From positions 87,468 to 151,467 of the forward strand of contig CANNOC010000002.1 of NCBI GenBank assembly GCA_947507155.1: a DNA stretch of 64,000 nucleotides. Direction: 5' to 3'. The translations under genes were made by a program, and so were the position numbers. The notes under the pieces are model-generated. The model saw only the letters and a program-made list of their open reading frames with translations. It made no database searches and was not told where the DNA came from. Every line of letters starts with the position of its first letter. Position 1 is the first letter of the stretch. This DNA is from an uncultured Collinsella sp. Its GTDB lineage: Bacteria; Actinomycetota; Coriobacteriia; Coriobacteriales; Coriobacteriaceae. Below are positions 17,721-28,300 of the stretch, piece by piece.

Positions 17721-19190
17721 CTACTTTGCAAGTCGATACCGTTGCCGCGGGCTACGCGGAGGTTCCATCGCCTCAATCTTGCCCGCACCAATCAAGCCCT
17801 TTATATGGTTGGAAACGGCGCTCCTGCTCAAACCCGAAGCGTCCGTGAGCTCCTTAGTCGAGGCCGAAGAATGTGTTGCCAGGTAATCCAAGATTGCCTC
17901 GTCCACATGCCCCACAGACGTCACCTGTTCCGCCCGCATTGTCTTTCGCTTATCGAACGTCAGCGAAAAAGAAACCGTCGAGTTCTTTGGTTCGGGCGGC
18001 AGCATGTTTGCCCGCTCGAGCTGCTCACCTATCTCCTGATAACCAGTGCCGCGATTTTCGACCACGTAGCCACCACCTGGGAACGGCGTGGTCTCGAGGA
18101 TATTTGAAAGAAACTGGTTTCTGGATGACGAAACTCCAGAAACTCCCAGCGAATCGATCGTTACATCGCCGTACAGCCCGCCAGGATTGAGAATCTCGAC
18201 GCGGTCGATATATAGGTTGACCTGCACTTGTGAGCCGCGCGCGGCGGAAGAGTAGTCGCGGTGCATGAGCGCGTTCGCTACCGCTTCGCGCAGCGCCACG
18301 GGCGGATAATCGGGCACATCTTTCCGGAACGCACCCTCGATAACCGCGGCGTTTCGAGTGTTTCTCGCAACGGCGGCAAGCACGTCCTCAATCATGAAAG
18401 GGATCGGACCCAAAATGGTCTGAGAATCCACAAAACGCTTGTTATCACTTACTCGCTGCGTTTTTGTGGTCCCGGGGTACGCCGTAAAGGTCACATTGAG
18501 ACGTGGGAAGAACTTTTGCGGAAACCGTCCCATCGCGATAATTGCAGCAAGCGTCGGCACGATTGCGTCGTCCACCCTTTTGGTCACATGCAGGTCAAGG
18601 AGAATCTCATCGTCGCTTCTGGTGCCCAAAAGCCTAGGGTGTAGCTCGCGCTGGCGTTTTATAAACCCTTGCAAAAGATCGGCGTCAAGGTCATCGAGCG
18701 TGGCACCTTCGACCGGCTCGTCGTCGTATGTAGGCTGAACATGCTCCTCCATAAAGCGATCGATTTCGTAGGGAGTCATGCGCCGGTCGCCGTCGCCCGT
18801 ACGGATAAAGGACGAATCGTACATTCCGCGTGCCGCAATATAGCAGGGTTTATCGCGTGGATGCATTTCTTTGATGCGCGCGCAAAGCACCAGCTTACCC
18901 TCGAAGGGGAGCACTTGGATATCCGGCCTCACAACGGGCGTCAGCTTTTCACATGCAGAAGAGAGGGCGTCTTGCATCTTGCGGGCATCAAAACCCTCGA
19001 CGGGCATAAACCCGTTCTTTTCGGAAATGCCGAGGATGATAAAGCCGCCCTGCGCGTTGGAAAATGCCGAAAGCGTCTCGACGATGCTTTTGGGGGGCGC
19101 GCCCTTGGCTTCTTTTACTTCGTACTGCTGGGTGTCGTTTCCTATTGTCCGCAGATGATGGATGACCTGCGCCAACCACTCCTCATTCAT
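17721..19190 (-). CDS. AlbA_2 (Schlafen-type) / HATPase_c_4 / winged-helix regulator
   Basis: A 489-residue protein with three modules: an N-terminal AlbA_2 domain (about 10-130; the EVKEAKGAPPKSIVETLSAF and GGFIILGISE stretches are typical), a central ATP-binding HATPase_c_4 segment (REAVANALMHRDYS, then VEILNPGGLYG), and a C-terminal winged helix (about 430-485; STKELTDASGLSRSAVSNHI). Proteins of this build are often annotated as transcriptional regulators or divergent AAA-4 ATPases. The ATG at 19190 follows GGGAGG. It is flanked by two direct copies of an 83-99-bp palindromic repeat, unlike any other gene here, so it may be a mobile or exchangeable cassette. Confidence 0.82.
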   Translation of the reverse strand: MNEEWLAQVIHHLRTIGNDTQQYEVKEAKGAPPKSIVETLSAFSNAQGGFIILGISEKNGFMPVEGFDARKMQDALSSACEKLTPVVRPDIQVLPFEGKLVLCARIKEMHPRDKPCYIAARGMYDSSFIRTGDGDRRMTPYEIDRFMEEHVQPTYDDEPVEGATLDDLDADLLQGFIKRQRELHPRLLGTRSDDEILLDLHVTKRVDDAIVPTLAAIIAMGRFPQKFFPRLNVTFTAYPGTTKTQRVSDNKRFVDSQTILGPIPFMIEDVLAAVARNTRNAAVIEGAFRKDVPDYPPVALREAVANALMHRDYSSAARGSQVQVNLYIDRVEILNPGGLYGDVTIDSLGVSGVSSSRNQFLSNILETTPFPGGGYVVENRGTGYQEIGEQLERANMLPPEPKNSTVSFSLTFDKRKTMRAEQVTSVGHVDEAILDYLATHSSASTKELTDASGLSRSAVSNHIKGLIGAGKIEAMEPPRSPRQRYRLAK

Positions 19191-19200
19191 GCCGAACCTC

Positions 19201-19299
19201 CCAACTTTCCAACTTTCCACCTAACTTACCAGCTTTCCACTTAACTTTCCAGCTTTCCACCTTAGGTGGTAAGTTAAGTGGAAAGTTGGAAAGTTGGTG
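19201..19299. repeat. Palindromic repeat flanking the AlbA_2 gene, 5' copy
   Basis: Longer copy of the 17610-17692 repeat, centre CCACCTTAGGTGG, ending GGAAAGTTGGAAAGTTGG. It overlaps the promoter region of the AlbA_2 gene and could serve as its operator. Confidence 0.75.
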
Positions 19300-19331
19300 G
19301 AGAGCTGGGGCAGCAGTAGGCCAAGCGAACA

Positions 19332-19363
19332 AGAAAAAGGGCGGCAACCGGGTGGTTGCCGCC
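19332..19363 (-). terminator. Rho-independent terminator of the giant surface operon
   Basis: On the minus strand GGGCGGCAACC-ACCC-GGTTGCCGCCC is followed by TTTTTC. It lies about 10 bases after the stop codon of the giant protein. Confidence 0.88.
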
Positions 19364-19373
19364 CCTCGCGTAG

Positions 19374-22300
19374 CTAGTTGGTTTTCGTCTCGTGCCGAAT
19401 GCCCTCGGTGTTGATGCGCGCTAGCGTGTACGTCACGTAGTCGGAGTGCGAATAGCCATCAAGGTTGCTAACGTTGACCGGTGTGTCGTCGACAACGTTG
19501 CCGGTCATAATATTGGCCGTAAGCACCAAGCGGTAGTTTGCGTAAGTTTGGTTCTCACCCTCAACATTCGTATTCACTTTAACGCGGAAGGCATGCTTAA
19601 AGGCAAGGCTGTTGCCGTCGCGCGTGAGGAACGCGCCGTTGGTCTTGGTGTCGGTGAACACATAGCTGTTGCCGTCGGCGGATGCCGCACCCGTGCCTAG
19701 GTAATCGCTGCCGAGCACCGTAATGTAGTTCGAGATATCGCCGACCGGAGCATAGCCGCCATCATCTTGCCGCTGCTCCAGGCTCAGCGTGTAGGTCACC
19801 GTGTTTGCGGCGTCGATCTTAGCCTCGGCGCCCGTGAGCTTGCTCAGGTCGTAGGTACCCACCAGAGCGATCTCGCCGTCAGCGGACTTGAGGTCATCGA
19901 TGTTGATGCCCAACTGGGATTTCTTAGACGCCTCGAGCGCGATGGTCGATGAGCCCACATCCATACGGTAGTAGCCGGCGCCGCCATCGTTGTATGCCGA
20001 GTTGCTACTGGTGCTGAGCGTGTCGGCATGCGTGGAAAGGTACGCGCGGTAGTTGGGTTTGGTGTAGCGGTCGGTGCCGCTGTTCTGCGAGGCCACGATA
20101 CCCGCCTGGCAGGCAGGCTCCGTCATGGTGAGCGCGGCCCTCATGGTAACGGTGAAGGCGTTGACATGGTTCTTGGCGATCTCGCGCAGGCCCGACATAT
20201 CGATGGGATTACCCTCAGCATCGGCAAGCACCAGTGACATGTCGCCACCGTTCGCAGTCCAACTAAGGCCCGACACCACTGGGGTCTCCTTCGTGCCGGC
20301 CAGATTCCAACCCGACCCGCCCCAGGTGTAGTAGTTATCACCCACCTTAACGTAGAACTCATACGTGCCCTGCGTGCCCGTGGGGTATCCTACCGAGCCC
20401 GCGATGACGCCATCGTGATAGGTGACAAGCGACGAATCGAGCTGATAATACAGCGCGTCAGAGCTCGTGTATTGCTGGCTCGAGTCAAACGTCACGGTGT
20501 CGCTCACGTTCATGGAAAGCGAATAGGTGGCTTCCTTGAGCTCCATCCGGTTGATGCTGTCCCTGTTGTCGACGAGGTTACGCTTGTTGTCAACGAGGCT
20601 GTGCGTGTAGTTTGATGCCACGCTGTAGGTCGAGGGCGTATTCTGGTGCCCATCCTCGGCAGCCTTGCCGTCGGCTGCTTTCTTGCCTCGCAGCAGGTAG
20701 TTGATGTGCTCGTTGAGGCTCGTGTCCACCGTGGTGGCGGTGTAGCCGTTGACGCCCGCGGACCCCGCCGGCGTGCGCACCACCAAGTAGAAGTTTTCGC
20801 TCTTGGGCTCTTCCTTATCAACGGAGAGGGTATAGAACGTGCCCGTCGCGTCGGAAGAAGTGCGCGCGCGGTAGTACGCGCCATCGACCTTGGCGCCAGC
20901 CATCTTCGCGAGTTCGGCCTGGCTCTTGTCCTTGACCTCGTCATCGGCGAGCTTGACCCAAGCGCCGTCCTTGTCCTCCTTGGCCTCATCGGCCTTCACG
21001 CCCACGATTTCGCTCAGCCACGGTTCGGTGTAGTAAGCCTTGTTGCCAGCGTCCACAAACTCGGTGAGCTTGACTGACGTCGCGCCGCCCGTGCCCACCG
21101 TGTAGTGATATTCGCGGCTGTTGTTGGCCGTGTCCACGAGTGTGAGCTGTGTACCCTCGGGCAGCGTGGCACCGAAGGTAATGCTCTTGTTGAGCGGACC
21201 CATAGAGCCGCCGGCTTCGAGCAGCGTGTTCCAGCCGTAATCGACCGGCTTGCCCCGAGCGCTGCCATAGGTCCAGGTAAGGTAGCCGGTCATGGTGTCG
21301 CCGCTGCTCACAAGTACGTGCTTGTCGTATTTTGTCGCATAGTCGGCAGCCTTGAAGTTCGCACCTTCGGAGTAGGTGGCGGTAAAGTCGATCTCGAGCA
21401 TGCGCTTGACGATGATGGGTACCTGTACACGATAGCTCTGGCCGGCCTCGCTAAAGGTGACCGTAAGCAGCGTGAAGCGCCCCTGCTCATTGTCCCAGTC
21501 GGTGCTCGCGCGGAATGCCATAGAGCTCGTGCCATTGTTGAGCACCTTGAGCGTGGGCGCTTGCGAGGCGGCTACGTCCTTGACGAAGGTGCCGTTATCG
21601 GCGAGCGAGAAGACCTCGGCGGTGGCGGTCACATGCGCGGTGCTGCCGTTGAGGCGGCAGGCATCGGAGAAGCCGCCATTGGTCACGATGTTCAGGTAGC
21701 TCTCCACCGTCGTGGTATCGTTGCCCGGAATCACGAGCACGGGGAAGTCAGTTTTGGCCTTCTTGTCCGAAGTAATGTTGTTAGCGTTATAGGTGCTACG
21801 CGAGCTGTCCGCGCTATAGGTGCTCGTGTTTTGGTATGCGCCGGCATCATTGATGCCGGCGATGTTGGTGTAGGTGTAGCGGCCGGGAACGCGGGCACCC
21901 GCTTGGCTTTGGATGGTCGTCGCGGTGTCAATGGCGGCGCCGTCGCCAAACAGGTAGCGGTCGGTGGTGTCGCCGTCGGAGGCACGCACCGCCATCGTGC
22001 TCACGGGCCTCGTGGTCACGTACGGACTCGTTGCCGTGGTAGCAGTATCGCCTGCGCCGTAAAGCGTTTTGTTCTCGTTGGGCGCGGCAGCCGTGCCGTT
22101 GTAGTCGCCGAAGGCAATATAAGTTTTCTCGTTAACAGCAGCCGTATTCGTATTGGTCGTGTAAACCATCGGCGGCAGGTCGCTCGTGGTCTTGCCACTA
22201 CCGGGCTTTACTTCCACGCCCGCTGCGGAAAGGCTGTACTTACCATCCCCCGTGTCAACCTCGCCCAAGAGTACGCCCTGGGTTTTGCCCGCATTGTAGC

Positions 22301-25300
22301 TATTGCTGTCCATGAGCACGTTTAACAGATGGAACTGGCCGCGCCCGTCGCCCATAATGCCGCCGTTGGACCTTTCGCTAAACGTGGTGTTGGATACCTT
22401 TGTGTTGGTAACGTCGATGACGACGGATCCGCTGTTACTCGCGTTATTCGCGCCCAGCAGACCGCCGCTCCAGTTACCCTTAATCGTAGCGTTCTCGATC
22501 GCGATGTTGTTGCAGGCTATATTCACATTGCTGAAGAAGTAGCCGATAAGCCCGCCCGAGCATTTGCCGGTGCCGGCGATGCTGACATTCTTGACACTGC
22601 AGTCGTCGAACCAGTACTTGTTGGGGCTACCGCTACTCGTAACCTCACCAATCAGGCCGCCCGCATTGTAGATGCTATTGTTCGTTCCGGCCTTATCGCC
22701 GATGACGGCGTTCTCGGTGCCGTTTCCGCCATCAATGCGCACGTTGCTCATAGTAATAACGCCGCCACGGGCGCGTCCGACCACGCCGCCGGCGCCCATA
22801 TGGTCATCGGAGTTCGACCCGGTGGCTAGCACGTTTACCCCAGAGATGACTGCCGTGCACGACGACTGGGCCGCTGTGGTGGTGCCGATGTTGGTGTTGA
22901 CCGAGATATCGCTTCTTTCGACATAGCCGAGCACGCCGCCCACGTAGGGCACTGTCCCTGTGGCAGTTATGGTCGAGTTTTTGCCAACGGTCCTTTCGCT
23001 CACCCCTGTGCCTGCGGTTGTCCACACACCGCACGCCGAGGCGACCGTACCCACATAGCCACCGACATTCTTCTCGCCCGTGACGTTAAGGCCAGTGTAT
23101 GAGCAGTCATAGAGATACGCGGGGCCCCACCCGTCCCCGAACTCGACCATATAGGTTCTGTCTTCGCTCGTAGTTCGTCTGGCGCGGCCCGAGCTGCCAA
23201 GAAGCCCTCCTACGCTCTTTGCGCCCGACACGGTGCAGTTCTTCATCTGCACGTTGCGGTAGATGCCGCACGTGCCGTCGTCGTAGTTGGCCGTTGCACC
23301 CGCCAAAAGGCCGGCACCGGTAAGGTCGTTCGGCGCCTCTCCTGGTTTGGCTTCGCCGTTGGTGTCGATATAGGTGAGCGCTACGTTGCAGTTGCTAAAG
23401 GTGAGGTCTTTGACCTGCGCGCCGTCGTTCGCGGTGACGCTCTGCCCCACATTGGTGGAGGTGAACATCACGGTGCTGAATAGACCACCCACGCCCGAGA
23501 CCTTATAGTCGTCGTCGGCGTATTCGACGACGCCGTAGGCGGTGCCTTCGGTACCCACCGTGATGGTGGCGCCGTTACCGTCGATCGTGGCTACGTGCGG
23601 CGTAATACGGTCGCGGTCGGTGCCCGGCTGGTTCGAATTGCAGGCATTGGAATAGTAGCGGCCGTTTAGGCCCACGTACCCCGTGCCGTAGTCGGTCATA
23701 TCGTAGGTGTCGCCCTGCTTGAACTCCAAGCTCATGCCGATCGATTTCGACGCGCACACATAGCCCGTTTGGTAGTCGGCAGCGTAGGACGCCACCAGGT
23801 AGGGCGAATTTACATCGTCATCATGGTCGAGCGGGCCGTGCCACCTCTGCTTGCCGGGGGCCTTCTGGTCGTCGTTTTTGGCGATTTCGAAATCGCCGGC
23901 AGCACTCTCAGGCTTGCCCACATTTGCGTAGTTAGCATTCCGTACCTTGCCATATTCCTTGTTGCCAAACAGGTAGCCGCATATCGCCGGGTCTTGCGAA
24001 TCGCTGCCCCAGTAAGCCTTGGAACCGCGGAACACGCCATTATTGGAGTAGTTGGTATGTGCCGCGCCAGCACCCGCACCCGAGCTGATGATGGCCGAGA
24101 GCACCAAAAGGCCCTGGGCGTTTTTCACCATGGTCACAGGAGCCTCGGCGTTAGTGCCGAGGTACTTGTTGTCGGTGCCCGTGGTGGTGACACAGGGGGT
24201 TCCTTTTTTTGTGAGCTCGTTAATCTGGTAGTTAGCGTTACCGTTTTCAACCTTACAGCCCTCGCTAAAGGCATAGCCATCAATCACGCGACCGACGTAG
24301 GGATTGTTGTAGAGATCAAAGTTGCCCTTTCCCAGACCACGAGATTTGTCACCAGTTCCAGCACGCCAGGAAGATTTTCCGCTTTTGTCCATATTGCGGA
24401 AAATCACGCCGCCACCCGCAATGGCACCGACGTAGCCACCAATGGGAACAAGATGCGGCTTGTCGCCACCGCCCGTGACGGTAAATCCCGTTGTAGGGTT
24501 TTCGGCCGTCGTCCCATTAACGACCACGCCATCGATAATGTTATCGCCACCAAGGATGCAGCCGACAACGCCACCGAAAAACGCCGTCGGAACGCCGTCG
24601 GCATCCTTGGCAGAATAAGTAATAGTCGCCGACGCGTTCACATAGCGAATATTCAGATCGCGCACCACGCTGCCGTAACTATAGGGAATAAGGCCGCGAA
24701 GCGAACCCTCGTTATTCTCTATCTTGATGGTTGCGTTTTTATTATCACTGCCAAAGTTGCCAACGATGACGCCCCTAAACGGGTTGGCCCTATTTCCAAA
24801 ACCGCCAAACGATGCGCCGTCGAGAGTAATCGTATTGCCCTCAGTAGGCTCGATGCTGTAATACGCGCTCTGCATATAGCGGTGCATGGTTTCGTCGCTC
24901 AGCGTCTGCGGGGAATTGGTCGACGCGTCTCCGGTCTTCTTCTCCCATTTATTATCGGTACCGTTCGCCTGCTTGTAGACGTACGTAACCTCATTGTCGG
25001 TCGAGTGATCGCTGCTGCGGCGAGTGCAGAGCCTACCCTGGTCGGCGACAATGGTGACCTCCCAGCCGTCAAGCGCCGTCATGTTATTAATGTAGTTGGC
25101 AATGGCATTCATCTCCGCCGCGTTTGTGACGGAATAAGGATCGCCGTAGGTACCACATCCCATTACCAGCTTTGGAATGCGCTGGTTGACTTTAATTTCG
25201 TGATACTGGACGCCATCCTCGGCGGCTTTTCCCTTGTAAACATAAGGAAGGTAGTCACCGAACCAAGGCCTGACGTCACCGTCCTTCTTACCATCAACCG

Positions 25301-28300
25301 TCACATAGCCGCTCACGGCACCATACGTCGCTTCGTCGTAATACCAAAGCTGCTTGCCCGGGTACTCCGTACTCCCATCAATCTCGGATCCGTAGGTCAC
25401 CTTGCCCGCATCGGCATCAGCCCTAGTAAAGGTGTAGTCCGCAGAGCCCGTGCCCGTGCTTCCGTAGCCAAAACTCTCCAGCAGGCTCGCATGGGTGAAG
25501 ATCGTATTGTTCTCTTGGCTGGGCAAGCTGATTTGCTCAAACTTCGCCGTCACCTGATCGGCCTCACTGCCTACACCAAGCTTTCCGAACAGCGACGTAG
25601 CCGCCTTGGTGCCACTCGTGTACCCAGTAGTCTTGATATTCTTCGCGTTCAGGCTCACGTACTTCTGCATCTCGTTGATGAGCAGAGGCATATAGGCGTT
25701 AGCGTCCGTGGCGCTGTTGGCGCCGTCGACAATCAGATTGTTGAGTGTAAGATCATCAATTGAGATCTTTCTAATCTTGGTGCCATTGCCGTCGCTGGAC
25801 CCATACACGTAGCGGCACACGAGCGCGCCCGATGAGCTTCCGCTCGCGCCAATAGCGTCAGTAGAGCTCTTTCCGTCATTGATAACGGGCCCAACGGTAC
25901 CACCCAAAGTGACGTTGCTTACTGTGAGATCGCCGTCTGCCACCGTTTGAAAAAGACCGCAGTGCATGTTCTCGTGCTGGGTGGCATCGGAGTTTAGCTT
26001 GTTGCCATTCTGCTCGGCCTTGATCTTGGAGTAGTAGAAGGTGATGGCCGCATTATTAACCGTCACCTCTCCGATCGGTTGAGTGGGATAGTAGCTGTAG
26101 CCGGCCAAATCGATTGTGCCCGTTATGGTTATGGAATCATCGAGCCCTGTCGTACCATCGGGAACGATTGTCGAACGAATACCGGCGGGAGCATAGCAGA
26201 AAGCAGACCATAAGAGCAGCTTGTCCGCTGTATCGATTTGACTGCCACTAAAGCCGCCTTCACAATTCTTAGAGGCTATGTCGAGGTTGTAGAAGTAGCG
26301 GGTATTGCCGTTCGTATTCTGGCTTCGACCGAAAGACGAGCGATTATGGTAGCTGTTGTCTTTTGTGGAATCGCCGTCCATGTCCAGCTTGTTTTTCTGT
26401 GTGTGTAGCGAAACGACCGTGTTCCAGTCGGCGTCCATGAGCTTGCTGCCGTTGTTTGGTTTTACACCGCTGCCAACCCATTCATCGAAGGACGTTACGC
26501 CCGACGCAACGATGGCCCCCTCGCCGGTGGGCACCCTATAGGCGGTATCCCAATAAGCCCTGTCCTCCAAGTACAGGCCTAGGTAGCTCTCGACGCCATA
26601 TGTCGTCTTATCATCCACCTTGCAGCCGCGGCAAACTAGAACGCCGAGCGTCTGAGCGGCGCCTGCATTAATCTTTGTGCCCGAGAGATCGATGGCGTAG
26701 TTGTTGATAATCCAGTGACCGCTGGCTGCGTATACAAGGCCGCCAAGCTCCTTGGAATCATCCACAGTCGCGATTATAGAAGCGTTGGTCGTTTTCAAAG
26801 CATAGGAGTTTTCACTCTTGTTAATGTTGTCATCTCCGATAGTTACGACCGCGTTGCCCCAGCTATAACCCAAGAGACCGCCCACGCCATTGAGCTTATC
26901 GCCGTTCTTTCCGACTCCCATCTTGAACGAGTTGAACGAAAGGCCCGTAATGTTAACGTCCTTTTTGGCCGAGTTGGCTATTGCCCCATCAGCCCCATAG
27001 GTGCTCTGTGCGATGCAGCCGATAAGACCGCCGACCTGGGCAATCTTGCCGCTGGTGCAATTGCCGGTTTCGATTGATCCGGCGACTTCGAGGCCCGCAA
27101 CATTGAATGACGAGCCATAATCGCCCACATAACCAATGGCGCCGCCAATGCGACTATTGCCGTTAAGCGTTTTAGTTGCAGCGATGGTCGCTTGAGCCCT
27201 GCTGTTATCCTTAAACGCAACCGTAGAAGCCGCCGACACGCTGCCCGCAATACCACCAATGTTCACTTCGTTGCCGAACGTATCATCACACGCGATATTC
27301 GTTTTGCACGTTACGCCAGACAATGGCAGGTTGCCGACGATGGTACCTGCAAGCGACCCGGCATCGATAGCCGAACCGTTATCGAACTTCATGGAACCAG
27401 CGATTGTGACGTTGGAGATGGTTGCGCCGTTGACGGCCGCGAACAAGCCCAAGCGGCCGTGGCGGTAGATTTTGCCGTTGCCGTTGCTCGTGTCATTGTC
27501 GTCGAGCACAGCTTCACCACGCTTGCCGTACGGCTCGCCGACGGCAAGGTTAATTGTGCCGCCACCGTTCAACGTTCCCGAGAAAACTTGCGAGCCGTCT
27601 GCACGATCCTGCGCGAAACCCGTTAGGCCCGTGCCCTTGAGATCAATAGTGCCGTTCACCGTAATGGTCGAGGACTGCAAGCCGTTAAGGTTGTTTTCGG
27701 TAACGCCGTCAACCATCGAGTAGTAGCCGTTGGTTTGCCAGGTAATCGCCAGCTTTGCGAAATCGTCGATACTTGCCAGCGCAAATGCATCGCCAGTTTT
27801 TACGAGCTTAGAGCTAAAGTTCCACTGGTGCTCTTTGTTGATGGAGATGAGGTCCTCGCTCAACGGGTTGCCCAAGCGAATGACCTGGCCGTAGCTGTAC
27901 ACGTCATCGATCTTGACGGGCGTAGAGGGGCGCTTATATTGCCATTTCTTGATATCGCCTGCGGCGGCGCCACTATCGCTTCCGCTACCGGCGGCAAAAA
28001 TCAGCGAGTTGAAGTTCTCATAAATCAGCTGCGCGGTGTGATCATTTTCCACGAAGGTGGCCTCCGACAGGTCGGTGATACCGCTGAACTTGACGATGCC
28101 GAGCCACGACGACCCAACGACTCCGGCAAAGCCGCCGTTTGTGCCGCCGATGGTAGCGCCGCTGGCGGTTTTGACCTTCAGGCCACGCACTTCTAGAACG
28201 TTGTTTGTGTCCACGACGCCCACGGCGCCGCCGTATTTGCCATTTGCACTGGCGTAGCCCGAGGTTGAGCATGTCACTGTTGCATCACTGATGACCACGG

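Noticed and set aside
23769..25763. Plus-strand frame opposite the giant surface gene
   Set aside because: No domain or ribosome binding site; the opposite frame is continuous with the giant protein.
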